Shown here in pieces: positions 1 through 8,526 of a DNA stretch of 64,000 nt (position 1 is its first letter; each line of letters begins with the position of its first letter). The notes beneath the pieces were generated by a model. The model did no database searches. It had not been told where the DNA came from and saw nothing but the letters and a program-made list of their open reading frames with translations. Source of the DNA: Geobacter sp. (GTDB taxonomy: Bacteria; Desulfobacterota; Desulfuromonadia; Geobacterales; DSM-12255); the NCBI GenBank assembly GCA_009684525.1, contig WKKR01000007.1, positions 82,509 to 146,508 of the forward strand, written 5' to 3'. The position numbers and the translations under genes were made by a program.

Positions 1-1
1 G

Positions 2-2806
2 GCAAGTTTGTTCCTTTTTCTCAATTGTGTGGATGCTTCCGTCACCCCAAAGCTTACCGGTGGATACAACTATACACTGGCTCTGAAAAGCGACGGGACG
101 GTCTGGGCGTGGGGCAATAACAGCTCTGGACAGTTAGGCGACGGGAGTCTCATTCAGCGACTGACGCCGGTTCCGGTGAACGGAATTTCCGGCATTACGG
201 CCATTGCGGCAGGTTGGTTCCACTCTGCGGCCCTCAGAGACGACGGGACGGTCTGGGCGTGGGGCGAAAACGCGTATGGCAAGCTCGGGAACAATAGCAC
301 TACAACCAGCCTGACGCCTGTCCAGGCCGGGATTGATGGAGTATCGGCCATTGCCACGGGATGCTTCCACACGGTGGTCCTGAAAAACGACGGGACAGTC
401 TGGGCGTGGGGCTATAATGGCAGCGGTCAGCTTGGGGATGGCAGTACGACGGACAGCCTGATTCCGGTTCATGCAACAGAGCTATCCGGGGTAACGGCCA
501 TAGTGGCCGGGAATTCTCATAATGTTGCCCTTAAAGATGACGGGACGGTCTGGACGTGGGGGTATAACGCATATGGCCAGGTCGGCGATGACAGTACGAC
601 AGACAGGCAGATCCCATTCCAGGTAACCGGACTCACAGGGGTCATTGCCGTTGCCGCGGGTCAGTATCATTCCCTCGCTCTGAAGAACAATGGGACTGTT
701 TGGGCGTGGGGGCACAACGCCTATGGCCAGCTCGGAGACGGTAGTACGACGGATCGACTTGTGCCGGTCCAGGTTGCCGGACTTGCGGGGATTACCGCCA
801 TGGCCGCCGGTCAGCATCATACGATTGCCCTGGGGGAGGACGGTACGGTCCGGGCATGGGGATATAACAATCGCGGCCAGGTCGGTGACGGCAGCATAGT
901 GAACAGGCTGACGCCGGTCTACGTGAGCGGCCTTTCGGGGGTTACTGCCATCACGACCGGTTTGCTCCATAGCGCCGCTGTGAAGAACGACGGATCGGTC
1001 TGGGCCTGGGGAGACAATTATAACGGCGAACTCGGGGACAATACCTCCACCATCCGGGTTGTGCCGATTCCGGTGAGTGGACTTCCAGGCATTGCGGACA
1101 TTTCAGCGGGAAATATTGAGACGGTTGCCGTAAAGGGGGATGGAACGGTTTGGACGTGGGGAGCCGACAGCCTGGTTCCTGTCCAGGTTAACGGGCTGGA
1201 GAGCATTACCTCAACATCTGCGAGTTCCGAGTTCAGAGTGGTCCTAAAAGGGGACGGGACGGTTTGGGGCTGGGGTTCTAACAAAAGCGGCCAACTCGGG
1301 GACAACAGCACTACCAGCAGGATGTCACCGGTGCAGGCGTATGGGCTTTCCGGGGCTACCGCCATCGCCACGGGTGGGGCTCACACCGTTGCCTTGAAGA
1401 ACGACGGGACCGTCTGGGCATGGGGGTATAACGGCTGGGGCAACCTCGGAGACAACACTACGACAAACCGTCTGACTCCGGTACCGGTGACCACGCTTTC
1501 CGGAATCACTGCCATTGCCGCTGGTATCTTTCACACCGCGGCTGTGAAGAACGATGGAACGGCCTGGACATGGGGAAACAACAGTAGCGGCCAGCTCGGA
1601 GACAACAGCACCACGAGGCGGCTGGCACCGGTCCAGGTGCCAGGCCTATCCGGTATAACAGCGATTGACGCGGGTTATTCACATACGGTTGCCTTGCAAG
1701 AGGATGGGACGGTCTGGGCCTGGGGAGATAACGCGCGTGGTCAGCTCGGGAACAACAGTACCACAGGCAGCCTGACACCGATTCAGGTACTCGGTCTTTC
1801 GAGGATTGTTGCCATCGCCGCCGGGCAGAACCACACGGTGGCTGTGAAGAATGATGGAACGCTCTGGGCGTGGGGTTATAACGGAAATGGCGAACTCGGA
1901 GACAACACAACTGTGAACCGGCTGATACCCGTTCAGGTAAGCGGGCTTTCGGGGATTATCAGGATCTCCGCCGGATATTTCCATAACATGGCGATCAAGA
2001 ATGATGGAACCGTCTGGGGGTGGGGAGAGAATACATTATGGCAACTAGGTGACGTAAAGGACTTAACCGCGCACCCCGCACTGATCAACTTGTACGTCTA
2101 CAGAGTATCGACTGCCGTGTCCAGTGGAGGGGAACTCTCGCCGGCTATCGTTCAAAGCGTTCCCAAGGGAGAATCCACGAGTTTCACCGTCACTCCCTTC
2201 ACCGGGTATGAACTGGAAACGATCGACGGCTGTGGTGGTTCCATCAACGGGGCTATCTACACCACAGTCCCGATCATTGCCGACTGCACTGTGACTGCCA
2301 CATTCCGGCCCATTACCTATGGGCTCTCTATTGCTGTTGCCGGCCCCGGTACCGTCCACACTAGCCCCGGACCCGACATGGCCTGCACGTCCAACTGCAG
2401 CCAGGGCTATGGTTACGGTACGCTGGTCACTGTCACGGCCTCTCCCGAAATCGGTTACCATCTCGCTTCCTGGGGAGGAGACTGCAGCGGCAGAGGTGTT
2501 TGCAGTGTCACCATGTATGGCCTGCGGGGCGTATTCGCGGCATTCGCACCTTCAGCCGCGAGTGTGAGCGGGGTGCAGTACGGCACTCTCGCTGAGGCAT
2601 TTGCCAATGTATCGGATGGCGGTGCAATGCTTTCGCGCGGGGTCGAACTATTCGAAGATGTTGTCTTCAACCGCCCTCTCGCCTTTACCTTCCGTGGCGG
2701 CTACGATGCCGGTTTCACTACGATTGACGGCATCACCGTTATCCACGGATCGATAGTCATTTCTGCAGGCACAGTAAACATCGATGGCTCAATAACCATT
2801 CATTAG
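2..2806 (+). CDS. RCC1-repeat surface/secreted protein, 5' end cut by window edge
   Basis: About 13 RCC1-type repeats of roughly 50 residues each (hallmark DGTVWAWG, then GQLGDNSTT, then AAG.HT.ALK) fill residues ~18-690 and should fold as beta-propeller blades. The eighth repeat is short and lacks the GQLGD part. The C-terminal ~240 residues hold two Gly/Thr/Cys-containing modules like those in bacterial cell-surface proteins (SFTVTPFTGYELETIDGCGG; VTASPEIGYHLASWGGDC). The frame is open to the left edge. The first visible TTG (position 8) would give only a stub of a signal peptide (LFLFLNCVDAS), so the true start probably lies upstream. Exported location and a protein-binding role are inferred from the family. 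No partner is visible. Confidence 0.8.
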   Translation, partial: ASLFLFLNCVDASVTPKLTGGYNYTLALKSDGTVWAWGNNSSGQLGDGSLIQRLTPVPVNGISGITAIAAGWFHSAALRDDGTVWAWGENAYGKLGNNSTTTSLTPVQAGIDGVSAIATGCFHTVVLKNDGTVWAWGYNGSGQLGDGSTTDSLIPVHATELSGVTAIVAGNSHNVALKDDGTVWTWGYNAYGQVGDDSTTDRQIPFQVTGLTGVIAVAAGQYHSLALKNNGTVWAWGHNAYGQLGDGSTTDRLVPVQVAGLAGITAMAAGQHHTIALGEDGTVRAWGYNNRGQVGDGSIVNRLTPVYVSGLSGVTAITTGLLHSAAVKNDGSVWAWGDNYNGELGDNTSTIRVVPIPVSGLPGIADISAGNIETVAVKGDGTVWTWGADSLVPVQVNGLESITSTSASSEFRVVLKGDGTVWGWGSNKSGQLGDNSTTSRMSPVQAYGLSGATAIATGGAHTVALKNDGTVWAWGYNGWGNLGDNTTTNRLTPVPVTTLSGITAIAAGIFHTAAVKNDGTAWTWGNNSSGQLGDNSTTRRLAPVQVPGLSGITAIDAGYSHTVALQEDGTVWAWGDNARGQLGNNSTTGSLTPIQVLGLSRIVAIAAGQNHTVAVKNDGTLWAWGYNGNGELGDNTTVNRLIPVQVSGLSGIIRISAGYFHNMAIKNDGTVWGWGENTLWQLGDVKDLTAHPALINLYVYRVSTAVSSGGELSPAIVQSVPKGESTSFTVTPFTGYELETIDGCGGSINGAIYTTVPIIADCTVTATFRPITYGLSIAVAGPGTVHTSPGPDMACTSNCSQGYGYGTLVTVTASPEIGYHLASWGGDCSGRGVCSVTMYGLRGVFAAFAPSAASVSGVQYGTLAEAFANVSDGGAMLSRGVELFEDVVFNRPLAFTFRGGYDAGFTTIDGITVIHGSIVISAGTVNIDGSITIH

Positions 2807-3040
2807 CCTGTTCCTCCCGTTAGCCACCTCCCTCCACCCCGCCGGTCGCCAGATCGAACCGCCACGCCCTGCAGTCATGGCCGCTGACCGGCACCTGCCG
2901 GAATTGGCCTTATTCTTCTGTGTACACTTCCCCCCTGACGTGACAGCAGATCAGCGGAAAAAGTGACAGCAGGACATTTTGTGCGATACTTTCCTTAGGG
3001 GCATGGTCCATCACAGTAGTGCCACTGCGGAGGATTTCCG
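2807..3040. other. Intergenic region upstream of Ku with a short direct repeat
   Basis: 234 bp with no convincing gene. GTGACAGCAG occurs twice, at 2940-2949 and 2963-2972, with GGAAAAA between. A TGTACACTTC stretch lies just upstream at about 2921-2930. This arrangement recalls the multiple short terminal repeats of IS21-family elements, but no transposase is present. It could equally be an operator for the Ku operon. No strong sigma-70 promoter was seen. Confidence 0.35.
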
Positions 3041-3811
3041 ATGGCGGGAACAACGATCTGGAAAGGACATATCCATTTCGGGGATACGGATGTGCCGGTG
3101 AAGCTGCATGCCGCGGTCAAGGAAGAGCGGATTCAGTTTCACCTCCTGCACATGCGCGATCGTGTGAAACTGCGTCAGCAGATGATCTGTGCGTATGAAA
3201 AAATCCCGGTGCCAACGGAAGCACAGACCAGGGGGTTCGAAGTGGAGGAGGGGAAATATATCCTCATCGATCCGGCGGAGCTGGAACAGACCGTTCCCGA
3301 AGGGAGCCGGCTGATCGATGTCCATGAATTCGTCAGGACCGGACGGATCGACCCGGTTTTCCTGGAGCGCACCTACTACCTGGAGCCGGATGCGTCCCCG
3401 GAAGGCTATGACGCGCTGGTTGCGGCCCTGCAGGAGGAGGACGCGGCAGGGATCTGCACCTGGGCCATGAGAAAAAGATCCTATCTCGGGGCCTTGCAGG
3501 CGAGCGGAAGGATTCTGCGCCTGAATACCCTGCGCCATGCCGACGAGGTGATCAAGGTTGAGGCCCTGCAACTGCCGGACATCCCCTTGGCCGAGAAGGA
3601 ACTGAAAATCGGGATCGATCTGATCAATCAGCTGACAGCCCCTTTCCAGCCGGAGAAATTCGAAAACGAACACGAGAAAAAACTGCAGCAACTGATCGAA
3701 AAAAAGGCCCGCGGAGAAAAAATCGTGCTCCTGCGCCCGAAACTCCTGAAACCGACGACATCGGACAAGCTGCTTGAGGCGCTTGAAGCGAGCCTGAAGA
3801 AAGTGGCCTGA
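3041..3811 (+). CDS. ku: Non-homologous end-joining protein Ku (copy 1)
   Basis: 256 residues, the usual bacterial Ku size. Bacterial Ku forms a homodimeric ring on DNA double-strand ends and recruits LigD. The Ku beta-barrel core runs from about residue 5 (TTIWKGHIHFGDTDVPVKLH) to ~190 and includes the conserved YYLEPD and RSYLGALQ segments. A basic Lys-rich tail (EKKLQQLIEKKARGEK onward) follows. ATG start with GAGGATTTCCG upstream. It is the first gene of a Ku-Ku-LigD operon and lies 14 bp before the second ku. Two tandem copies suggest specialised or heteromeric Ku, which is inference. Confidence 0.93.
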   Translation: MAGTTIWKGHIHFGDTDVPVKLHAAVKEERIQFHLLHMRDRVKLRQQMICAYEKIPVPTEAQTRGFEVEEGKYILIDPAELEQTVPEGSRLIDVHEFVRTGRIDPVFLERTYYLEPDASPEGYDALVAALQEEDAAGICTWAMRKRSYLGALQASGRILRLNTLRHADEVIKVEALQLPDIPLAEKELKIGIDLINQLTAPFQPEKFENEHEKKLQQLIEKKARGEKIVLLRPKLLKPTTSDKLLEALEASLKKVA

Positions 3812-3825
3812 AAGGGAGGCATGCC

Positions 3826-4611
3826 ATGGCTGTTCAGGGGATATGGAGCGGGACGATCAGTTTCAGCCTGGTAGCGATCCCGGTGCAGCTGGTCAGGGCC
3901 GTAGCGCCCGGCCGTATCTCTTTCCGTCTGCTCCACAGCACGGATTTCTCCCCCCTGGCGAGAAGGATGTTCTGTCCGGAACAGGAAACCATGGTCCCGC
4001 CGGAGGAGATCGTGCGGGGATATGAGATCGGACCCGACAGATACCTGCCGATAACGGACGAGGAGCTGGAATCGGTGTCGCCCGAACGGAGCCGCACCAT
4101 CGAGATCGTCGAGTTCATCGACATGGCGGAAGTGGACCCGATCTACTTTGATCACCCCTATTATCTCGTCCCTTTGAAGGGGGGCGAAAAATCCTACCGG
4201 CTGCTGGCCGAGGTGATGCGCCGGACCAACAGGGCCGGGCTCGCCAAATTCGTGCTGGCAGAGCGCGAGTACCTGGTGGCGGTCAAAAGCACGGAGGGTG
4301 CGCTGGCCCTGACGACGCTTCATTACAGCGGGGAAATACTCCCCGATGATGATGTGGCGCCGCAGGGGGGAAAGATCGAAGCAGCAGCGAAGAGCCGGAT
4401 GAAGAAGAGCATCAGGGAGATGATGGCGGAGTTCGACCCGGAAAAATATGCGGACGAGCGCCGGGCAAAGGTCATGGAGCTCCTGCAGAGGAAGCTGAAG
4501 GAAATGACACCGGTGGAGGCCCCGGAAGTCCGGGAAGAAGAGGGGGAAGGCCCGATCGATCTGGTCGCCGCGCTGGAGGAGATCATGCGCAAAGTGAAGC
4601 AGGACCGGTGA
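3826..4611 (+). CDS. ku: Non-homologous end-joining protein Ku (copy 2)
   Basis: 261 residues and clearly a Ku paralogue of the upstream gene: IWSGTISFSLVAIPVQLVRA at the N terminus, PERSRTIEIVEF and HPYYLVPLKGG in the core, then a charged helical C terminus (ERRAKVMELLQRKLKEM) with an acidic end. Divergence from copy 1 is large, so this is an old duplication rather than a recent one. RBS AAGGGAGG at 3811-3818. Its TGA overlaps the GTG start of the polymerase gene (GTGA), so the two are probably translationally coupled. Confidence 0.93.
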   Translation: MAVQGIWSGTISFSLVAIPVQLVRAVAPGRISFRLLHSTDFSPLARRMFCPEQETMVPPEEIVRGYEIGPDRYLPITDEELESVSPERSRTIEIVEFIDMAEVDPIYFDHPYYLVPLKGGEKSYRLLAEVMRRTNRAGLAKFVLAEREYLVAVKSTEGALALTTLHYSGEILPDDDVAPQGGKIEAAAKSRMKKSIREMMAEFDPEKYADERRAKVMELLQRKLKEMTPVEAPEVREEEGEGPIDLVAALEEIMRKVKQDR

Positions 4612-5513
4612 GCCGGGAATTCGTCGACATCGCCGGGAGAAGGCTCTCCCTGTCGAACCTTGAAAAGGAGCTCTATCCCTCCTGTGGTTTCACCAAGGCC
4701 CACGTCCTGGAATACTATGGCCGGATCGCCGCGTTCATCCTCCCCCACCTGAAAGGCCGGGCATTGACCCTGAAGCGGTATCCCGACGGGGTGGAGAAGG
4801 ATTATTTTTTCGAGAAGCGCTGTCCTTCCCACCATCCGGAGTGGGCGGAAACGGCCGAGATCCGCGGGGAAGGCGGGGAGCGGATGACGGTCTGCCTGGT
4901 CAACGACCCGGCAACGCTGATCTGGGTGGCGAACCTGGCGTCCCTCGAACTCCATGTCCCCCTTGGCAGGGCCGCTTCCCCGGAAACGGCCGATGCCATG
5001 GTCTTCGACCTGGACCCCGGCGCGGGGGCGGACGTCCTGGATTGTGCCAGGGTGGCGCTGATACTCCGGGAGATCCTCGCCCGGCTGGGGCTTGTGGGCT
5101 GGGTAAAGACCTCGGGCCTGAAGGGGCTCCATGTCTATGTCCCCCTGAACCGCGCCGAGACGACCTTTGAGGAGACCAAGACATTTTCCAGGGCCGTGGC
5201 CGTGATCATGCAGAAAAATTATCCGGAGCTGGTGACCTCGAAGATGGCGAAGGACGCCCGGCAGGGGAAGGTCTTCATCAACTGGTCCCAGAACGACGCC
5301 TCAAAGACCATGGTCTGCGTCTATTCCCTGCGGGCCAGGGAGAAGCCGCTCGTTTCGTTTCCCCTGGCGTGGGGAGAACTGGAGGAACTGGAACGGCTTC
5401 GCGACCCGAAAAGGTTCCAGATCGACCATGCGGAGGCTGTTCACAGGGCAGAGACACGGGGGGACCTGTTTTGCGAGGTGATCGAGAAACAACAGAAGCT
5501 GCCCCATCTGTGA
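4608..5513 (+). CDS. ligD: LigD-type DNA polymerase/primase (NHEJ polymerase domain as a separate protein)
   Basis: 301 residues that correspond only to the POL domain of multidomain LigD (archaeo-eukaryotic primase fold). Visible motifs: LKRYPDGVEKDYFFEKR near the N terminus, metal-binding VFDLDPG, nucleotide-binding KTSGLKGLHVYVPL, and KDARQGKVFINWSQN. In the family this enzyme adds or fills nucleotides, often ribonucleotides, at broken ends. GTG start overlapping the Ku stop. The ligase and phosphoesterase parts are in the next gene, so the order POL then PE-LIG matches mycobacterial LigD but is split in two. Confidence 0.92.
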   Translation: MSREFVDIAGRRLSLSNLEKELYPSCGFTKAHVLEYYGRIAAFILPHLKGRALTLKRYPDGVEKDYFFEKRCPSHHPEWAETAEIRGEGGERMTVCLVNDPATLIWVANLASLELHVPLGRAASPETADAMVFDLDPGAGADVLDCARVALILREILARLGLVGWVKTSGLKGLHVYVPLNRAETTFEETKTFSRAVAVIMQKNYPELVTSKMAKDARQGKVFINWSQNDASKTMVCVYSLRAREKPLVSFPLAWGELEELERLRDPKRFQIDHAEAVHRAETRGDLFCEVIEKQQKLPHL

Positions 5514-5655
5514 CACTCGCACCCGTCTTCACGCCATCTTTGACCGGTCTCAATCGCACAATCCTCGACGTAGCGCTGCTGCGCCTGCGGTTGTGCTCAA
5601 TCGACCCAGCCAAACCTGGCATAAACCCGGACGCGAGGAATGGAGCCTTCTGTTC
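5514..5655. repeat. Hairpin-forming spacer between the two LigD parts
   Basis: 142 bp in an otherwise gapless operon. GCACAA (5556-5561) and TTGTGC (5591-5596) flank an imperfect palindrome centred on AGCGCTGCTGCGC, and CTCAATCG occurs on both sides (about 5550 and 5597). This resembles a dispersed REP-like element. Only one copy is seen in this window, so its repetitive nature is unproven. Confidence 0.4.
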
Positions 5656-7269
5656 TTGACTGACAAAGACTTGAAGGAATACGCAGCCAAACGGAGGTTC
5701 GGGGAGACGCCCGAACCGGAGCCGGCACTTCAGCATGAGGGGGGGCAGCTCATCTTCGTCGTTCACAAGCATGCGGCCCGGGCCCTTCATTATGATCTCA
5801 GGCTGGAGCTGGAAGGGGTGCTGAAGAGCTGGGCCATCCCCAGGGGGCCTTCGCTGGAGCCTTCCGTCAAGAGGCTCGCCGTCATGGTCGAGGACCATCC
5901 GCTTGCCTACAAGGATTTCGAGGGGGTCATCCCGGAGGGGAATTACGGCGCGGGGAGCGTCATCATCTGGGACAGGGGCATTTATCGCCACCCTGCCGCA
6001 CGGGATGGGGAGGAAAGCGAGAAACTCCTCCTGGAGGGGTTGAAAAAGGGGGACATGAAGCTCGTCCTTGCAGGGGAGAAGCTCCGGGGCGAGTTCGCGC
6101 TGGTGAAGACGGGGAAGGACGGAAAGTCGTGGCTCCTGTTGAAGAAAAAGGACCGCTATGCGACCGGGGAGGATATCCTCCGGGAGAACCGTTCCGTCGC
6201 GACCGACCGGACCCTGGAGGAGGTCTTCGCAGCCGGGCCGGGGAACTCAGCCGGGCAGAAGAACATAAGCCGGATTCGCCTTCGGGAAGCGGAGGAAAGC
6301 GAAGAGCTGCTGGCTGCGCCGGAGACTCCGATGCCGCACGCCATAAGGCCGATGCTCACGACCCTGGTCAGGGAACCGTTCGACCATCCGGACTGGCTCT
6401 TCGAGGTGAAATGGGACGGGTACCGGGCTATTGCCGAACTCCGGGACGGAGACGTTTCGCTCTACTCCCGGAACCTGATCCCGCTCCACCGGAAGTTTCC
6501 CCCCATTGTGGACGCGTTGCGGAAATGCAGTTTCGAGGCGGTTCTGGACGGGGAGATCGTCGTCGTGGATGAGCGGGGACATCCCGATTTCCAGCTGCTG
6601 CAGGATTACCGGGAATCCCGCAGCGGCCATCTGCTCTATTACGTCTTCGATCTCCTCCACTTCCAGGGGCATGACCTGACCGGCCTCCCCCTCCTCAAAA
6701 GAAAGGAGCTCCTGAAAAGGGTCCTGCCGCCGATGCCGAACCTGCGATTCAGCGATCATGTCCGGAACGAGGGGAGCCTGTTTTTCCGGGTCGTCAAGGA
6801 TAAGGGGCTGGAGGGGATAATCGCCAAGCATTCCCAAAGTGTGTACCAGATCGGGAAAAGGAGCCGGCAATGGCTGAAGGTGAAGAGCCGGCTGACCCAG
6901 GAGGGGGTTATCGCGGGATTCACGCAACCGCGCGGGGGGAGAGGGTATTTCGGCACCCTGGTCCTGGGGGTGTACCGGGGGGACGAATTGATCCACATCG
7001 GTCATGCGGGAGGCGGCTTCACGGTGAAGGATCTGAAGGAAATCCGCGCAAGGCTGGAGCCCATGATCCAACAGGAGTGCCCCTTCAAGGTGGAGCCGCA
7101 GACCAATGCCCCTGCCACCTGGGTAAGGCCGGAGCTGGTCTGCGAGGTCGCCCTGGCGGGGTGGACCGGGGACGGGGTCATGCGGCAGCCGGTTTTCCTG
7201 CGGCTTCGCGAGGACAAGGACGCCGGAGAAGTGGTGCGCGACACCGGCGACGAGGAGCGTGAACCATGA
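5656..7269 (+). CDS. ligD: ATP-dependent DNA ligase with 3'-phosphoesterase domain (LigD PE-LIG)
   Basis: 537 residues from a TTG start at 5656 preceded by GGAG. The open frame extends upstream to 5593 through the hairpin spacer, but homology-like sequence begins only at LTDKDLKEYAAKRRF. The N-terminal phosphoesterase domain (~25-160) has the conserved HKHAARALHYDLRLE and GNYGAGSVIIWDRG. The ligase domain follows, with motif I KWDGYR (adenylated Lys about 252), ending in an OB-fold (~430-520). It seals ends held by Ku. The stop overlaps the ATG of the DUF72 gene by 4 bp. The start is the uncertain point. Confidence 0.9.
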   Translation: MTDKDLKEYAAKRRFGETPEPEPALQHEGGQLIFVVHKHAARALHYDLRLELEGVLKSWAIPRGPSLEPSVKRLAVMVEDHPLAYKDFEGVIPEGNYGAGSVIIWDRGIYRHPAARDGEESEKLLLEGLKKGDMKLVLAGEKLRGEFALVKTGKDGKSWLLLKKKDRYATGEDILRENRSVATDRTLEEVFAAGPGNSAGQKNISRIRLREAEESEELLAAPETPMPHAIRPMLTTLVREPFDHPDWLFEVKWDGYRAIAELRDGDVSLYSRNLIPLHRKFPPIVDALRKCSFEAVLDGEIVVVDERGHPDFQLLQDYRESRSGHLLYYVFDLLHFQGHDLTGLPLLKRKELLKRVLPPMPNLRFSDHVRNEGSLFFRVVKDKGLEGIIAKHSQSVYQIGKRSRQWLKVKSRLTQEGVIAGFTQPRGGRGYFGTLVLGVYRGDELIHIGHAGGGFTVKDLKEIRARLEPMIQQECPFKVEPQTNAPATWVRPELVCEVALAGWTGDGVMRQPVFLRLREDKDAGEVVRDTGDEEREP

Positions 7270-8021
7270 AGATCCATGTCGGGACGAGCGGGTATGCGTA
7301 CAAGGAATGGAAGGGGATATTCTATCCGGAAAAGATCTCGCCCAAGGGGATGCTCCGCTTTTATGGGGAACGCCTCAATGCGGTGGAGATCAACTATACC
7401 TTTCACCACATGCCCACCGAGAGGATCCTGACACCCTGGGTGGAACAGGTTCCCGACGATTTTGCCTTTGCGCTCAAGGCGCCCCAGGTCATGACGCATA
7501 TGAAGCAGCTCCGCAACGTTGAGGAGGAGGCCGACTTCTTCTTCCGGACCCTCCCGGTTCTGGGGAGCAAACTGGGGCCGGCCCTGTTCCAGTTTCCAAA
7601 GTTTTTCCACGCGAAAAAGAACCTCCCGGCCCTGGAGGATTTTCTCGCCCTGATTCCCGGCAATGTGCCGTGCGCCTTCGACTTCCGCAGCCCCTCCTGG
7701 CTCGAAGCGGGAGTGGCGGATCTCCTGCGTGAAAGGGGCTGCTGCCTGTGCTTCGAGGATACCGACGAGAATCCGGCTCATGAGATCGTCGCTACGACGT
7801 CATGGGGCTACCTGCGCCTGCGCCGGGCCATCTATACGGAGGCCGATCTGGCGCAATGGCTGGAAAAGATCCTTGCGCAACAATGGGAGCAGGTCTTCGT
7901 CTTTTTCAAGCACGAGGAAGAGGCTGCCGGTCCGATTGTGGGGCCCGAAATGGCGCTCCGTTTTCGTGAGCTTGCCGCGGCACGTCCCGCTTCCGGCGGG
8001 AGGATGGCATCCGGAGCATAG
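7266..8021 (+). CDS. DUF72 family protein (YecE-like)
   Basis: 251 residues with the DUF72 signature: HVGTSGYAYKEWKGIFYP at the start, then LNAVEINYTFHHMPT, FAFALKAPQVMTH, and FDFRSPSW, within a predicted TIM-barrel. The biochemical function of the family is not established. It shares a 4-bp ATGA overlap with the LigD ligase gene, so it is co-translated with the NHEJ enzymes. DUF72 genes are recurrent neighbours of DNA-repair genes in my recollection, so a nucleic-acid role is possible but inferred. Confidence 0.85.
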   Translation: MKIHVGTSGYAYKEWKGIFYPEKISPKGMLRFYGERLNAVEINYTFHHMPTERILTPWVEQVPDDFAFALKAPQVMTHMKQLRNVEEEADFFFRTLPVLGSKLGPALFQFPKFFHAKKNLPALEDFLALIPGNVPCAFDFRSPSWLEAGVADLLRERGCCLCFEDTDENPAHEIVATTSWGYLRLRRAIYTEADLAQWLEKILAQQWEQVFVFFKHEEEAAGPIVGPEMALRFRELAAARPASGGRMASGA

Positions 8022-8067
8022 AAATTTCAGCTGCGGCTATTGAGCCCCGCGGTCAGGAGGATAATAC

Positions 8068-8526
8068 GTGAACATACTCTGGTGGCACTGGGTGGTAATG
8101 GGACTCATACTCATCGGCCTCGAACTGGTGGTCCCCTCCTTTACCATCGTCTGGTTCGGCCTCGGGGCCGTTCTGGTCGGCATCATCATTGCGATTGTCC
8201 CGAGCCTCCCCCTGTCGGCCCAGATCCTCACCTGGACCATTGTCTCGGCAGGGCTGACCGTTGCCTGGTTCCGTTTCTTCAAGCCGCGCAGCAGAACCTT
8301 CGCCGGCTCGTCCAAGGATGCGATCATCGGCGAGAGGGGTCTGGTCATCAAGGCTGCGGGCACATACGACAAGGGGAGAGTCAAGTTCCAACTGCCGCTT
8401 CTCGGGGCGGACGAATGGCCCTGCATGTCCGACGAGCCGCTTGAGGTGGGGGACCGGATCAGGGTGGTGGACGTGGAGGGGCATCTGTTGAAAGTGGAAA
8501 AAACCGACAAAGGGGAAAAGTCATGA
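8068..8526 (+). CDS. NfeD-family membrane protein
   Basis: 152 residues. Two or three hydrophobic segments lie in the first ~70 residues (WWHWVVMGLILIGLELVVP; VLVGIIIAIVPSLPL), followed by a soluble C-terminal OB-like NfeD domain (~85-148: GERGLVIKAAGTY; LEVGDRIRVVDVEGHLLKV). This is the short NfeD form, without the ClpP-like protease part. GTG start with AGGAGG at 8055-8060. It overlaps the SPFH gene (ATGA). NfeD and SPFH proteins are classic partners in membrane-microdomain or protein-quality control, and their tight coupling here supports that. Confidence 0.88.
   Translation: MNILWWHWVVMGLILIGLELVVPSFTIVWFGLGAVLVGIIIAIVPSLPLSAQILTWTIVSAGLTVAWFRFFKPRSRTFAGSSKDAIIGERGLVIKAAGTYDKGRVKFQLPLLGADEWPCMSDEPLEVGDRIRVVDVEGHLLKVEKTDKGEKS

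Noticed and set aside
90..2090. Regular ~150-bp DNA repeats that might be taken for a repeat array or CRISPR
   Set aside because: They are the coding units of the RCC1 protein, in frame, far longer than CRISPR repeats and without spacers.
5593..5655. Upstream extension of the LigD ligase reading frame
   Set aside because: The added residues come from the hairpin spacer and do not resemble the family N terminus.
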